From NCBI RefSeq assembly GCF_000379965.1, contig NZ_KB904328.1, positions 434,001-498,000 on the forward strand: DNA of 64,000 nt. Reading direction: 5' to 3'. A program made the translations under genes and the position numbers. The notes beneath the pieces were generated by a model, which had not been told where the DNA came from, searched no databases, and worked only from the letters and a program-made list of their open reading frames with translations. Positions 46,501 to 54,721 of the stretch are shown here, piece by piece (position 1 is the first letter of the stretch; every line of letters begins with the position of its first letter). The DNA comes from Hoylesella nanceiensis DSM 19126 = JCM 15639 (GTDB taxonomy: Bacteria; Bacteroidota; Bacteroidia; Bacteroidales; Bacteroidaceae).

Positions 46501-47337
46501 ATAATCTACCGAATTTGCAAGACGTTGTCTAAAGTTCCAGTTATAATTAAGGAAAAGAGAGAATGCTTTATTGTCTTTATCACCAAAAGTTAGTGCGTAA
46601 TTGTTATCTAATACGTTAGAAAAACCATTAACACCTCTATCTTGGGTCAATCCATACCACATGTTTTCGAATATTGGGTTCTTGCTTTCCATTAGCTTAT
46701 TAACCTCAATATGCTTGTTTCTTAATCTTTGAGTGATGCGGTTCCATTCTGACCATTCAGAGTTATAGCCCAATCCATCTTGTCCATAATAGTAAAGGAA
46801 GTTTGCTAATTTTTGTGCATCTAATAAGCCGATAGCTCTCAATTCACGCTCCCATTCAGAACCAAGGTTACCAAATGGCACTGTACCTGCAGATGAAACA
46901 GCTACACCATTCTTATGTGCTACGTCCATTAAAGCAGCTGGAATACGTCCAAGAGGAGCAGTCCAGTCTCCCCAGTGGCTAACATACGACCATAGAGAGA
47001 ATACCTCTGAGTCGAAAATACCATCGGGTAGAGCGTTGGTTTCGGGGTTGTTAAAAGGAACCCAAGCCACCAAACGCTTGTCGTTGGTGTCGTTTAAGTC
47101 TTTTAATACCTGTGTGTTTTGGTTACGGAAACGTGCCTTAGGTTTAACACGAGAGATGAAAAAGTTATCATCACTTGTTACTTTTCCATTTCTGCTCCAT
47201 GCTTCTACTGTTGCAGAAAGCTTGTCGCCTTCGCTGTTTTGCCATCGAATGTACTCTTTTTTCAATGACTGTGCTTGCAGAATTGCTGGTGAAACCAAGC
47301 AACCAAGCATAAGCAATTGTAGTTTCTTACTTGCCAT
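43594..47337 (-). CDS. GH85 endo-beta-N-acetylglucosaminidase with LamG module and T9SS sorting domain (copy 3, divergent)
   Basis: A 1247-residue exported enzyme of the same class as the tandem pair but clearly more distant. The signal peptide ends AILQAQ. The barrel has FYYYGQDGLGYNSEWSEW, giving Asn192 and Glu194 as the expected catalytic pair, and the family phrase FSLWSYVSHWGDWTAPLGR. The beta-sandwich (AEFTWDDAYVGGSCVRVFG), Fn3-like units, a LamG-like domain (about 850-1040) and a PKD-like segment follow. The tail (GINETTTEEVKAYTVNDDILVEC to RTVKLIRK) is a T9SS sorting domain of a different sequence from that of copies 1 and 2. This argues that it did not arise by the recent local duplication. 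It has its own promoter and terminator. Confidence 0.92.
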   Translation of the reverse strand: MASKKLQLLMLGCLVSPAILQAQSLKKEYIRWQNSEGDKLSATVEAWSRNGKVTSDDNFFISRVKPKARFRNQNTQVLKDLNDTNDKRLVAWVPFNNPETNALPDGIFDSEVFSLWSYVSHWGDWTAPLGRIPAALMDVAHKNGVAVSSAGTVPFGNLGSEWERELRAIGLLDAQKLANFLYYYGQDGLGYNSEWSEWNRITQRLRNKHIEVNKLMESKNPIFENMWYGLTQDRGVNGFSNVLDNNYALTFGDKDNKAFSLFLNYNWNFRQRLANSVDYARSLNRDPLYLYAGVNMQGGEPRTDSWPLLKDYPISIGLWGAHSKNMFWESRNEKGSSEETMQRSYMLRTERYFTGGTRNPANTPAVTSAMKYNVDNKDWHGMSTWMTAKSTLSWNLTDEPFISYFNLGNGKFFNWKGERKNNNSWYNIGVQDYLPTWRWWFSTNLLGRNVPETGLDAEFTWDDAYVGGSCVRVFGTHTNEYLHLFKTQYTLQTGDVITFKYKHLSGSGDVKLVLTAKGSETNPINENGFTLLTRDQAIDDEHWVEKTFTVGSELAGKDLALIALHFENTNNINMYLGECSIVRTAARTPETPTITSSKLLAFSKSGVDGKLIFEMANTKNPGEPCYNSDVHVSVFKLWAQQEGEANPTLMGITTSWAGMFYSIPLNLSNNSTKVRLGVSAVSLDMKNESPIAWTNYEQAPAYAYNDAVHCNKTIIKPNEDFKIGFVDPRHTAANWTLKNSEGQTVASSNGTTEFTVNNLSAVGNYDLEVTGEVHSETGVQTTTRTFKAFVQITGNETGALPQIKTLTANGSDSRIDVQANQAVTMAYTGRPADGKLSRGINLKEKGFVFKATEVGLTSNNQEWTMSFWLKFNSLPSGGIQILDLRHQYTSWPQNNWGSIWSGYDPANKVLSFTIRDTRNNGSPEHTQNWSVEFEPGVWSHVTITMEKGTRGVREHLFINGKPATAKDWRYNGLSGRGYTTEFSPTTTWWDENNFMLGFGRAGQAAIDGVIDDVKFFSKQLNETEVASNYRSTEKNTANMTAYWDFEQNADGNNKFASVANGTTVKGYRAELETGAGEGQGSLVPVEPIYEAGSPFVAGEAFSVETKATWKTRKGSFTDMTGNDVAGSAKVTYPTGGDYEVTLTLENSYGKDQRTFQVIHIDATTGINETTTEEVKAYTVNDDILVECAQAGAYTFEVYSIDGMQVLKNNVNVATGNTVRLHLANSGVYILKVKKEGKTLRTVKLIRK

Positions 47338-47412
47338 ACGATTGTTTATAATTGTAAAAATTTAGTCAATATCATTAACTGTTAGGGTGAATAATAAATG
47401 CTTATAGCGGTG

Positions 47413-47444
47413 CAAATATACATCATTATTTGATATAAAACAAA
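47413..47444 (-). promoter_or_regulatory. Promoter of GH85 copy 3
   Basis: On the minus strand TTTG (plus 47441-47444), a 20-bp spacer and TATATTTG (plus 47413-47420) match the consensus, 75 bp upstream of the start codon. Confidence 0.8.
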
Positions 47445-47499
47445 TTTTTGGGATAATTTAGTTGATTTTAGTCAATGAACTTCTATCTGCCTGAGAATG

Positions 47500-47606
47500 A
47501 GGAGTTGAGCTATGCCTTTTGAACAGCATTGCTATTGAGGTGCAAAACGATTGCTTTTGAGTGCAAAGAGCAATGTTATTGAAGGGTGAAAGCAGTGCTG
47601 TTGCCA
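47500..47606. repeat. 22-bp phased palindromic-core array, locus D (4 units)
   Basis: Anchors at 47530 (AGCAtTGC), 47552 (ACGatTGC), 47574 (AGCAaTGT) and 47596 (AGCAgTGC) are exactly 22 bp apart, and each of the first three is followed by TTG at the same offset. This is one of the clearest arrays. A related core at 47508 (AGCTATGCC) is out of register. It lies upstream of the GH85 copy 3 promoter and downstream of the hcp terminator, both on the minus strand. Confidence 0.8.
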
Positions 47607-47622
47607 GGGGGTGAAAAAGAAA

Positions 47623-47652
47623 GGGAGACAAGAACTATTGTTCCTGTCTCCC
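47623..47652 (-). terminator. Terminator downstream of hcp
   Basis: GGGAGACA (47623-47630) pairs with TGTCTCCC (47645-47652), with GAAC/GTTC inside. On the minus strand TTTCTTTTTC follows. The 128 bp between it and the hcp stop show only a weak inverted repeat TTATCTT/AAGATAA. Confidence 0.8.
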
Positions 47653-47780
47653 AAAGTAGATACATTATTCGTATTTAGATAATTGTTTTTTCGTGTCTCA
47701 TGGATTGAATTATACTATTTATCTTTATTGAAAAACAACCATTATGAATGGAAGATAAATAAGTTTTCGAGTGTTTCTAA

Positions 47781-49430
47781 TTATCCAATCATCTTTTGAA
47801 GGTCTTCTTCTACAGTTGTAATGCCTCCTAATCCGAATTGTTCTACAAGCACTTTGAGTACTGCTGGTGAAACGAAAGCAGGAAGAGTAGGACCAATGTG
47901 AATGTTCTTCACGCCTAAGCTCAATAGTGCAAGGAGTACAATTACGGCCTTTTGTTCATACCACGCGATGTTGAATGCCAATGGAAGGTCGTTGATATCG
48001 GCAGCACCGAATATCTCTTTCAACTTAAGAGCTACGACAGCCCATGTGTAAGAGTCGTTACATTGACCTGCATCGAGCACTCTTGGTATGCCATTTATAT
48101 CTCCAAGATTTAGTTTATTGTATTTAAATTTAGCGCAACCAGATGTTAGTATCACTACATCTTGAGGCAATTGTTTTGCAAATTCAGTGTAGTAGTCACG
48201 ACTCTTCATTCTTCCGTCGCAGCCACCCATCACTACAAACTTACGAATAGCACCGCTCTTCACAGCCTCAACGATTTTGTCTGCAAGTGCAAATACCTGA
48301 TTGTGTGCGAAACCTCCAACGATTTCACCAGTTTCAATCTCTGTAGGAGCTTCGCAAGTTTTTGCCAACTCGATTACTTCAGAGAAGTCTTTGTGTCCGT
48401 TTTCGTCTGCTTCGATGTGCTTCCAACCAGGGAAACCAGTTGAGTTAAGAGTGAAAACACGATCACGATAGTTGTCTCTTGCTGTTGGAGGAACGATACA
48501 GTTGGTTGTAAAGATAATAGGTCCGTTGAATGCAGCGAACTCTTCTCTTTGCTTCCACCATGCGTTTCCGTAGTTACCAACAAGGTGTTTGTATTTCTTT
48601 AGTTGTGGATAATAGTGTGCAGGGAGCATCTCTCCGTGTGTATAAACATCCACTCCAGTACCTTCAGTTTGCTTTAATAGCTCTTCAATGTCGTGCAAAT
48701 CGTGTCCACTGATAAGGATTCCAGGGTTTTTACCAACGCCAATGTTCACCTTTGTGATTTCAGGATTACCATAAGAAGTGGTGTTTGCCTTGTCGAGAAC
48801 AGCCATTGCGCTAACGCCTTTGCTACCAGTTTCGAGCACAATATTTAGTAATGTGTTCATATCTGCATTAGGATCAGCGATGGTTGCCAATGCTTTGTGA
48901 ATAAAGTCGTTCACCTCTTGGTCGGCATAACCAAGTCTTCCAGCGTGTTCTGCATAAGCAGCCATACCCTTAAGACCAAGAACTGTGAGCTCTTTTAATG
49001 AACGAAGGTCTTCGTTTTCATTGCGAAGAATGTTCTCTCTCAAGCTTTCTGCATCGTAATCAGCTTTCTCTCCGCCCCAAGTAACTTCTTGATAGTCGGG
49101 AAGCTGAATATTGTTTTGAGCAGCGATAGCCAATAATTGCTTTTTAAGTGCTACACCTTTGTCTACTCTGCGCAAGATAGATGCATCGTCGAAGTTAGCA
49201 TTTGTGATGGTAGAGAACAATGAATCGATAACGAAACTGTCTACTCCTTCAACGCTTTGAATATTGTTTTGACGCAAAAGATGCTCGATAGTAGAGACGC
49301 CTCTCACAACTCCTAAAAGCAAATCCATATAGTTTGAGGTTGAAGCTTCTTTGCCACAAACTCCTTTAATGGTGCACGCTACACCCTTAGCTGTTTCCTG
49401 ACATTGGAAACAAAACATCTTATTTTCCAT
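47781..49430 (-). CDS. hcp: Hybrid cluster protein (hydroxylamine/NO reductase)
   Basis: The ATG at 49430 gives 549 residues, the family length; an in-frame upstream start would cross the promoter. The N-terminus [19 protein letters not shown]...GVCGK places Cys7, Cys10, Cys19 and Cys25 as ligands of the first Fe-S cluster. Later segments carry the hybrid cluster ligands, including [44 protein letters not shown] and [11 protein letters not shown]. The enzyme detoxifies NO or hydroxylamine in anaerobes and can act as an S-nitrosylase. No hcr reductase is adjacent. A 16-bp perfect palindrome lies 62 bp upstream and suggests control by a CRP/FNR-type regulator. Confidence 0.96.
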   Translation of the reverse strand: MENKMFCFQCQETAKGVACTIKGVCGKEASTSNYMDLLLGVVRGVSTIEHLLRQNNIQSVEGVDSFVIDSLFSTITNANFDDASILRRVDKGVALKKQLLAIAAQNNIQLPDYQEVTWGGEKADYDAESLRENILRNENEDLRSLKELTVLGLKGMAAYAEHAGRLGYADQEVNDFIHKALATIADPNADMNTLLNIVLETGSKGVSAMAVLDKANTTSYGNPEITKVNIGVGKNPGILISGHDLHDIEELLKQTEGTGVDVYTHGEMLPAHYYPQLKKYKHLVGNYGNAWWKQREEFAAFNGPIIFTTNCIVPPTARDNYRDRVFTLNSTGFPGWKHIEADENGHKDFSEVIELAKTCEAPTEIETGEIVGGFAHNQVFALADKIVEAVKSGAIRKFVVMGGCDGRMKSRDYYTEFAKQLPQDVVILTSGCAKFKYNKLNLGDINGIPRVLDAGQCNDSYTWAVVALKLKEIFGAADINDLPLAFNIAWYEQKAVIVLLALLSLGVKNIHIGPTLPAFVSPAVLKVLVEQFGLGGITTVEEDLQKMIG

Positions 49431-49462
49431 AATCTTTTTGTATAATTTAATCTTGTTGGGTG

Positions 49463-49470
49463 CAAAATTA
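49463..49470 (-). promoter_or_regulatory. Promoter -7 box of hcp
   Basis: The minus strand reads TAATTTTG, matching TAnnTTTG, 33 bp before the ATG. The -33 region has only TTGG at non-standard spacing, as expected for an activator-dependent promoter. Confidence 0.65.
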
Positions 49471-49491
49471 GATCTAAAAGAAAACTCCAAG

Positions 49492-49507
49492 AGTAACAAT
49501 TGTTACT
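49492..49507 (-). promoter_or_regulatory. Palindromic operator upstream of hcp (HcpR/FNR-type candidate)
   Basis: AGTAACAATTGTTACT is a perfect 16-bp palindrome. Its centre is about 33 bp from the centre of the -7 box, which puts it near -40 relative to the expected start of transcription. That is the position used by class II CRP/FNR activators. HcpR regulators of this superfamily control hcp in other anaerobes with GTnAC-type half-sites. Confidence 0.65.
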
Positions 49508-49669
49508 TTGGGGCTATAAAAAAAGTTAAGTATTTGATGTTTTTTCATTGTAAAGCCCCTGCAACAAAGGGCTACACCTATTATATATAAAAGGGATGTT
49601 GTGAGGCTTTGGTGGTGGGTATTTATTCGAGAGGAGCACAAAGACTGTGTAAAAGCTTGGTAAAATAAA

Positions 49670-49697
49670 GGGTGCACTCGAATGAACGAATGCACCC
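49670..49697 (-). terminator. Terminator of PUL 2
   Basis: GGGTGCA (49670-49676) pairs with TGCACCC (49691-49697), with an inner TCG/CGA pairing. On the minus strand TTTATTTTACC follows. Between it and the hcp promoter region I see only a short inverted repeat (AGCCC/GGGCT near 49545-49575). Confidence 0.8.
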
Positions 49698-49780
49698 TAT
49701 GTCTGTTTTATTGATGTTTTAAAACAAAAACCGAGTTTATTTTGCGTTGAAAGCAAAAGCAACGTTGGCTTTGTTAGTGT

Positions 49781-50758
49781 TTAGTCTGTACCAAAGAGGT
49801 GGAATTCTACAATACTTACACGGCCTGTTGCGGGCATCTTTAAGATGCTATATTTTAGATAACGGGCCTTAGGACTGCTTAAAAGTGTGATGTTTTGATA
49901 GCCTCCACTTGTTTGAATTGTGCCCAACGATTTCCATGTTACATTGTCTTGCGAAATGGCAACCTCCACTTCTTGGGGCGCATAGTTATTGCTTGTCCAC
50001 GACCAAGAGGTGGTGTTAACACCCGTTATGGTTTTGATACTACCAAGATCTATCGTTATTGTGAAGCCTTGTCCACTGCGTGCAACATCTGTCCAATAGT
50101 TTCCATCAATTAAATTATCACCAGAATTTTCGGCTCCTTCACTCAATGTAATAGTCCAAGAGCTACGATCTAACACGTCATTCACCTTTGGTTCGCCCAT
50201 TATCATAGATTGCAAGGCTCCTTTTTCAACCTTTGCTGTGAGATTGTTGAGCGTTGTCATGGGCGAAATGAGTGTGTTGGGTTGGGTTGTTTCGATGCTT
50301 TTTAGGGCCACATCGAACGACAAACTAACCTTTTGCTCGTTTGTTTTTAGCTCGTTAAGGTTTGTTGCTACAATGTGAAAGGTGTCGGAATGTTGCTCGC
50401 CTGCTTTGATAACAATTTGCGAAACATCGACTTTTTTGCCTTTGTTGTCTTGTAGCTCCAATCCTATATTAGAGGCGTTGGCATCACGAAGTTCGATGTT
50501 TACATGCACATCTTGGCTGGTTGGCTTTTGTGTTTTAGCCACAAAAGGCATGTTAACTTCGCCTGAAAGACCTTCTTCAGAATGATTAATATAGAAGGTT
50601 TTGGGCGATGGAGTTAAATAATCTAACCGTTGTAGGTAAACATAAGTGGCAGTCCACTCGTCTTCTGCAGTGTTGTTTTCGCTGTGACAACCACATAATA
50701 GTAGTAGGCCTGCTATGGCATAGCCACCTATTTGAAGTAGGTTATATTTGTGTTTCAT
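49781..50758 (-). CDS. Surface glycan-binding lipoprotein: DUF1735-like plus F5/8 type C (discoidin) domain
   Basis: The ATG at 50758 gives 325 residues and a lipoprotein signal (lipobox LLCGC, Cys24); an alternative ATG at 50779 would overlap the upstream gene by 10 bp. The first half (about 30-185) is Ig-like and DUF1735-like (YLQRLDYLTPSPKTFYINHS, VSLSFDVALKS). The second half (about 190-325) is a discoidin-type carbohydrate-binding module with LIDGNYWTDVARSGQGFTI, VNTTSWSWTSNNYAPQEVEV and ARYLKYSILKM. It is the last gene of PUL 2, 11 bp after its neighbour. By position it matches an SGBP of Bacteroides N-glycan PULs. Confidence 0.85.
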   Translation of the reverse strand: MKHKYNLLQIGGYAIAGLLLLCGCHSENNTAEDEWTATYVYLQRLDYLTPSPKTFYINHSEEGLSGEVNMPFVAKTQKPTSQDVHVNIELRDANASNIGLELQDNKGKKVDVSQIVIKAGEQHSDTFHIVATNLNELKTNEQKVSLSFDVALKSIETTQPNTLISPMTTLNNLTAKVEKGALQSMIMGEPKVNDVLDRSSWTITLSEGAENSGDNLIDGNYWTDVARSGQGFTITIDLGSIKTITGVNTTSWSWTSNNYAPQEVEVAISQDNVTWKSLGTIQTSGGYQNITLLSSPKARYLKYSILKMPATGRVSIVEFHLFGTD

Positions 50759-50769
50759 AACTTTTTGTT

Positions 50770-51939
50770 TTATTTCCAATCGGTATGTTCATCTGTTGAC
50801 TTTATTCCTTCAACCCAAGTAGGTGCTTGAGTTGTGGTGATGGTGTGTCCTTTTCCTGTTGCATCGTGGAACACATTGCCCGTTCCTTCGTTAAATCTCC
50901 AATAAGCTTCTAAGCCTTTTGCTTTCGGACTTACTGTTGATTGGCTCTTTTGTATTTGTGTTTCGGTGCGACAAACCGACCAAACACGGGCTTCGGTGAT
51001 TAGAATCTTGCAGTTTCCCCAACGGCTATAAGGATCATCTCCTTTGGTGAACCATTTAAATTGTTTAAAGGTGGTGCTACCAGCAGGGATGTCTTTTACA
51101 CCAGCAAAGGCACCATTGATATACAAACGATAGTGAGAACCATCGCAAGTGAGTGCCAAGTGTTGCCATTTGTTTGGCTCGAAAGAGAAAGAAGGATTCA
51201 TATAAATGCGGTTTCTGCCCACAATTTGCACCAAAGAGTGCGCCTTATGGCCTCCATTGTCGCTTTGAGGATCTTCGAAACGAAGCAATACAAAGTTGCT
51301 TTCTCCAGGTCCGCTGTTAACAAAAACGGCACGATCTCGGTCGCCTGTGTCGCTCACTTGGAACTTAACTTCTATGGTATATTCGTTAAATGTTTCGTCG
51401 CCCTTAGGCATTGCAGCCTCTAACATTGGCGCACCAGTGAACTGAGGAAGTGATGAAGTGACAATTGCTTCGGTTGTAATGACGAACGAACCCGTCTTAG
51501 GCATTGCAGGAATGTCGCTGTCTTCGCTAATAAGACGAACGGGAATGGCATAGCTTTCGCCTATCATAGCTTGTGTTAGCGGCTTGATATTGATCTTTAC
51601 AGGGTCGATAGAGTATTGTCCTTTAGGGATAACAACCTCTGAAGGCATTGTGAAGCTGCTGTCGGGAAGTGTTATATAGCTTGTTCCTTGCTGTTCGTTA
51701 TATTGATGTAGCAAGGCAGTATCTACCACAAGTTTAAGCTTGCAGTCGTGTGTTGCCATTGTAGAGAGGCATGGAGTGATTTCGGTTGTTGCACCATCGT
51801 CGGTGATAATCACTTTTGCACTCGATGAAGTGCGGCTCTCGTTGATGAAAGCACTGTTGTTTAGCGTTTTGTAATCTGCATCATTGCACGATATAAACAA
51901 TATCAGGTTACATAAAAGCATGTATCGAATTAGTTTCAT
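50770..51939 (-). CDS. Surface glycan-binding lipoprotein: DUF1735 plus LamG-like domain
   Basis: A 389-residue lipoprotein (lipobox LFISC, Cys18, then acidic NDADYK). Residues about 30-150 form a DUF1735 domain (VVDTALLHQYNEQQGTSYITLPDSSF, VIPKGQYSIDPVKINI). Residues about 165-380 form a concanavalin-like LamG domain (YTIEVKFQVSDTGDRDRAVF, WQHLALTCDGSHYRLYINGAF, EAYWRFNEGTGNVFHDATG). It probably helps hold the glycoprotein or glycan near the GH18 enzyme and the SusCD pair. It is the fourth gene of PUL 2, 92 bp downstream of the GH18 gene. Confidence 0.87.
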   Translation of the reverse strand: MKLIRYMLLCNLILFISCNDADYKTLNNSAFINESRTSSSAKVIITDDGATTEITPCLSTMATHDCKLKLVVDTALLHQYNEQQGTSYITLPDSSFTMPSEVVIPKGQYSIDPVKINIKPLTQAMIGESYAIPVRLISEDSDIPAMPKTGSFVITTEAIVTSSLPQFTGAPMLEAAMPKGDETFNEYTIEVKFQVSDTGDRDRAVFVNSGPGESNFVLLRFEDPQSDNGGHKAHSLVQIVGRNRIYMNPSFSFEPNKWQHLALTCDGSHYRLYINGAFAGVKDIPAGSTTFKQFKWFTKGDDPYSRWGNCKILITEARVWSVCRTETQIQKSQSTVSPKAKGLEAYWRFNEGTGNVFHDATGKGHTITTTQAPTWVEGIKSTDEHTDWK

Positions 51940-52031
51940 AAAAAAATCTTTTAAAATTCATTTTAAATGATATGGGCTGTTTCTTTTGCTGCCAAAGTAG
52001 AACAAAGAGCCCACCATAAGGTTTTATTTTC

Positions 52032-53102
52032 TTATCTCACTGCTGGGTTTTGAGCCTGAATGGCACGTCGTAGGTATTTATAAGCAGGTGTGTTTACTGC
52101 TTCGCCGTCGATGTGATAGGCTCCAAATCCGCCTTTCATATAGCCGTTTGTAGGTTGCCAACGAGCAAAACCTTCTAATGAACGATAAGGAGTTGAGCGT
52201 CCATCACGTGTAGAAAAAGGATAACCACCATTTAAACAATCGATTGCACTCTCTAAGTTTTCGGTCATTACATAACGATTTGTGATTTCTTCTTCAGTCA
52301 TAACTGATTTAAATTTGTTTATACCTGTTTGTAAACGGCCGTCCAAATTGCCCTCTTTAGCAAAGTAGGCTTGTATCACATAATAGCTGATATAAGGTGC
52401 TGTTTCTGCGTTTAAGGTTTGTGGTTCGCCATCTACAAGGAGCAATTTCTCGGGATGTGGCGACTTGGGTCCTATGCTTTTAGCCAGCTCGGTGATGAAG
52501 ACATGCATCAAATCGTTGTTACTTGCCAGCTTTCCTCCATAGCCATAGTTTGGTTCGAAGTCGATATCAAATCCGTCATAGTTATATTTGTTGAGCGTGT
52601 CTACAATGGCATTGGCATATTTTCGAACAGCCTCTTCTTGCTTTTTGGTGTCGCCATCTTCCCAACCCCAGAACTTATTTCGAGTGGCTTCGTCGATATC
52701 GTGTTCCTTTGGCGTTGCATGTTGTCCCACATACGATGTAAAGCTACAGAAAAGAACCTTTGTTCCCTTTACTTTTTGAACGAACTCGAGATCCTTTTTT
52801 TGTCCTTCCGACAAGTTAGTGGAGTTGTCCCAGAGTGAAACAACATCCATAGAATCGGGAAGACCTGCCAACATATTGGTTGTAGAAGCGCCTGGATTGC
52901 TCCAACCTCCAAACCAACCGAACGATATAGAGTGCTTGGTTGCTTTCCAATCTCTTAGTGCTTGGTAGTAGGTTTCTTTCTTTGCAATCTCTGTATTAGA
53001 ATATTTTGTCATTTGAACTGCCTCTGCATCAGTCCAATCACTACACGCAAACGCCACTAAAGAGCAGCTAAACAATGATAGTGCTTTAAAAATATTGTGC
53101 AT
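52032..53102 (-). CDS. GH18 endo-beta-N-acetylglucosaminidase, surface lipoprotein
   Basis: A 356-residue lipoprotein (lipobox VAFAC, Cys20, then acidic SDWTDAEA, consistent with surface export). The GH18 active-site motif is complete as YDGFDIDFEPNYG: Asp176, Asp179, Asp181 and catalytic Glu183. The sequence starts the barrel with HSISFGWFGGWSNPG and includes VVSLWDNSTNLSEGQ and YYVIQAYF, phrases typical of EndoBT/EndoF-like ENGases rather than chitinases. In the Bacteroides loci of this layout the enzyme releases high-mannose N-glycans (BT3987) or complex ones (BT1044); motifs alone do not decide which applies here. Third gene of PUL 2. Confidence 0.9.
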   Translation of the reverse strand: MHNIFKALSLFSCSLVAFACSDWTDAEAVQMTKYSNTEIAKKETYYQALRDWKATKHSISFGWFGGWSNPGASTTNMLAGLPDSMDVVSLWDNSTNLSEGQKKDLEFVQKVKGTKVLFCSFTSYVGQHATPKEHDIDEATRNKFWGWEDGDTKKQEEAVRKYANAIVDTLNKYNYDGFDIDFEPNYGYGGKLASNNDLMHVFITELAKSIGPKSPHPEKLLLVDGEPQTLNAETAPYISYYVIQAYFAKEGNLDGRLQTGINKFKSVMTEEEITNRYVMTENLESAIDCLNGGYPFSTRDGRSTPYRSLEGFARWQPTNGYMKGGFGAYHIDGEAVNTPAYKYLRRAIQAQNPAVR

Positions 53103-53184
53103 AATATATATTGTTATTCGTTTATAAATTAGGAATGATTAGATAAAACTACTAACATTTTGGTTGTTTTAATAATACCAATGT

Positions 53185-54705
53185 TTAGTTTTTTTTAGCC
53201 CAAGGCAAGTCTGTAGCCTCGTTATCTTCACCATTCAACAATTGTATTGCATTTTGATAGTTTTGCTTATTCAAGTCTTTTTCTGTGTCAGGATAGTGCA
53301 AACGGCGCATTCCTCGCATCGTATTTGTTATCACTTGAGGATTTAAATTGTTGATCGAAGGAGCCAATTCGGGGAATCCTGTGCGTCGATATTCAGCCCA
53401 TGCTTCGAGTCCCATGGGGTACATTGCAATCCATTTTTGTGTGATAATGCGTTCTAAGTTTTGATCGTTGCCATCAGCATCCCATTGAATTTTAACCTTT
53501 GTGTTGCGTTGATAGTTATATTTTGATCCACGAGGGTCGTTCGAATGTCCATCGGGTGTTGCCGTGTTGTTATTGATATAGGCTTGTATTGCATTGGCAT
53601 CTACGCCATATTGTTCCATAGAAAGTTTTATTCCTTCTTTATAAAACGCCTCAGCAGTTCCACCAACGTTCCATCCTTTCAATGCGCATTCTGCTTTTAA
53701 GAAGGCCACTTCGGCAGCAACACAAATGGGAAGGGGTGATGTTGTTTGAAATTTTGGCAACGAATAGTTTGCTACATCTCCCTTTTGGAAAGCGGCTTCG
53801 CCAGTGCGCATGCCAATATAACGAGTGTGATCGAATGCCGATGTGGTGAAATAAGCATCACGACGAGGGTCGTTATAGCCATTCATATAATCGACAATAG
53901 ACGAACTTGCACGAAGATCTCCCCAGCCTGTTGAGGCCAATTGATATGGGTTTCCTTGCACTCCAGGCGACATTAAAGCATTATATTGGTTAGCATCTAT
54001 CAATCCTGCAGGGCTTGTACATATTTGTTCTGCAGCTGTTTTGTCGCCAATTCTCACTGCTGCACGCAGTGCAATAGAGTTGGCTAAGCGTGCCCATTTG
54101 CTGTAATCACCTTCGTAAAGCAAATCGTTTGCCGCCAAAGGACGTGATGAAGGATATTGTTTGCTATATTGATATAATGTGTTGGCTGCTGATGTTAGGT
54201 CGGAAATGATGTGTGCATAAACATCTTCTACCGACTCATAAGCAGTGTTGAATTTACCATTTGCAATACTACTATATGGTATTGGGCCATAACAATCGCA
54301 CACTCTCATAAGCACAGCAGCCTTTAATAGGGTTGCCATAGCCCAGAAATGTCCCGATTTGTTAGTAGCTTCTTCTATGCTATAAAGGTTCACAAGTCCT
54401 TTAAAGGGAGTGTTAAACGGAATAGCATTCCATCCTTCCGAAGCATTAAAGGTATCGAAATTTTGTCCACCCCATCGGTTCGAGCAGGTCATATAACCAC
54501 CTAATGCACCCACCATTTGGTCTATCATCTGCGAATTGTTTTGCTGAACAAACATCAAAGGCTCCATCATTGCAGGAAGAAGCACAGAAGGTACACCTTT
54601 ATACACCGCATATTTGTTCGTGTTATACTCTTCAAAGTTGTCTGTGCACGCACTAACGCCAAGTGTAAAGAGAAAGAGTGCTATTATTTTACTTATATTT
54701 TTCAT
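53185..54705 (-). CDS. SusD/RagB family surface lipoprotein (SusD-like, BACOVA/BT3984 type)
   Basis: The ATG at 54705 gives 506 residues with lipobox GVSAC (Cys20), then TDNFEEYN; an upstream in-frame start at 54750 would overlap susC. The protein matches the SusD_2/SusD-like group used by N-glycan loci: YNTNKYAVYKGVPSVLLPAMM, NGKFNTAYESVEDVYAHIISDL, RLANSIALRAAVRIGD and a C-terminal WIAMYPMGLEAWAEYRRTGFP. It caps the partner SusC and binds the freed oligosaccharide. 16 bp separate it from susC; the GH18 gene follows after 82 bp. Confidence 0.94.
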   Translation of the reverse strand: MKNISKIIALFLFTLGVSACTDNFEEYNTNKYAVYKGVPSVLLPAMMEPLMFVQQNNSQMIDQMVGALGGYMTCSNRWGGQNFDTFNASEGWNAIPFNTPFKGLVNLYSIEEATNKSGHFWAMATLLKAAVLMRVCDCYGPIPYSSIANGKFNTAYESVEDVYAHIISDLTSAANTLYQYSKQYPSSRPLAANDLLYEGDYSKWARLANSIALRAAVRIGDKTAAEQICTSPAGLIDANQYNALMSPGVQGNPYQLASTGWGDLRASSSIVDYMNGYNDPRRDAYFTTSAFDHTRYIGMRTGEAAFQKGDVANYSLPKFQTTSPLPICVAAEVAFLKAECALKGWNVGGTAEAFYKEGIKLSMEQYGVDANAIQAYINNNTATPDGHSNDPRGSKYNYQRNTKVKIQWDADGNDQNLERIITQKWIAMYPMGLEAWAEYRRTGFPELAPSINNLNPQVITNTMRGMRRLHYPDTEKDLNKQNYQNAIQLLNGEDNEATDLPWAKKN

Positions 54706-54721
54706 AAGAATCTTTGTTGTT

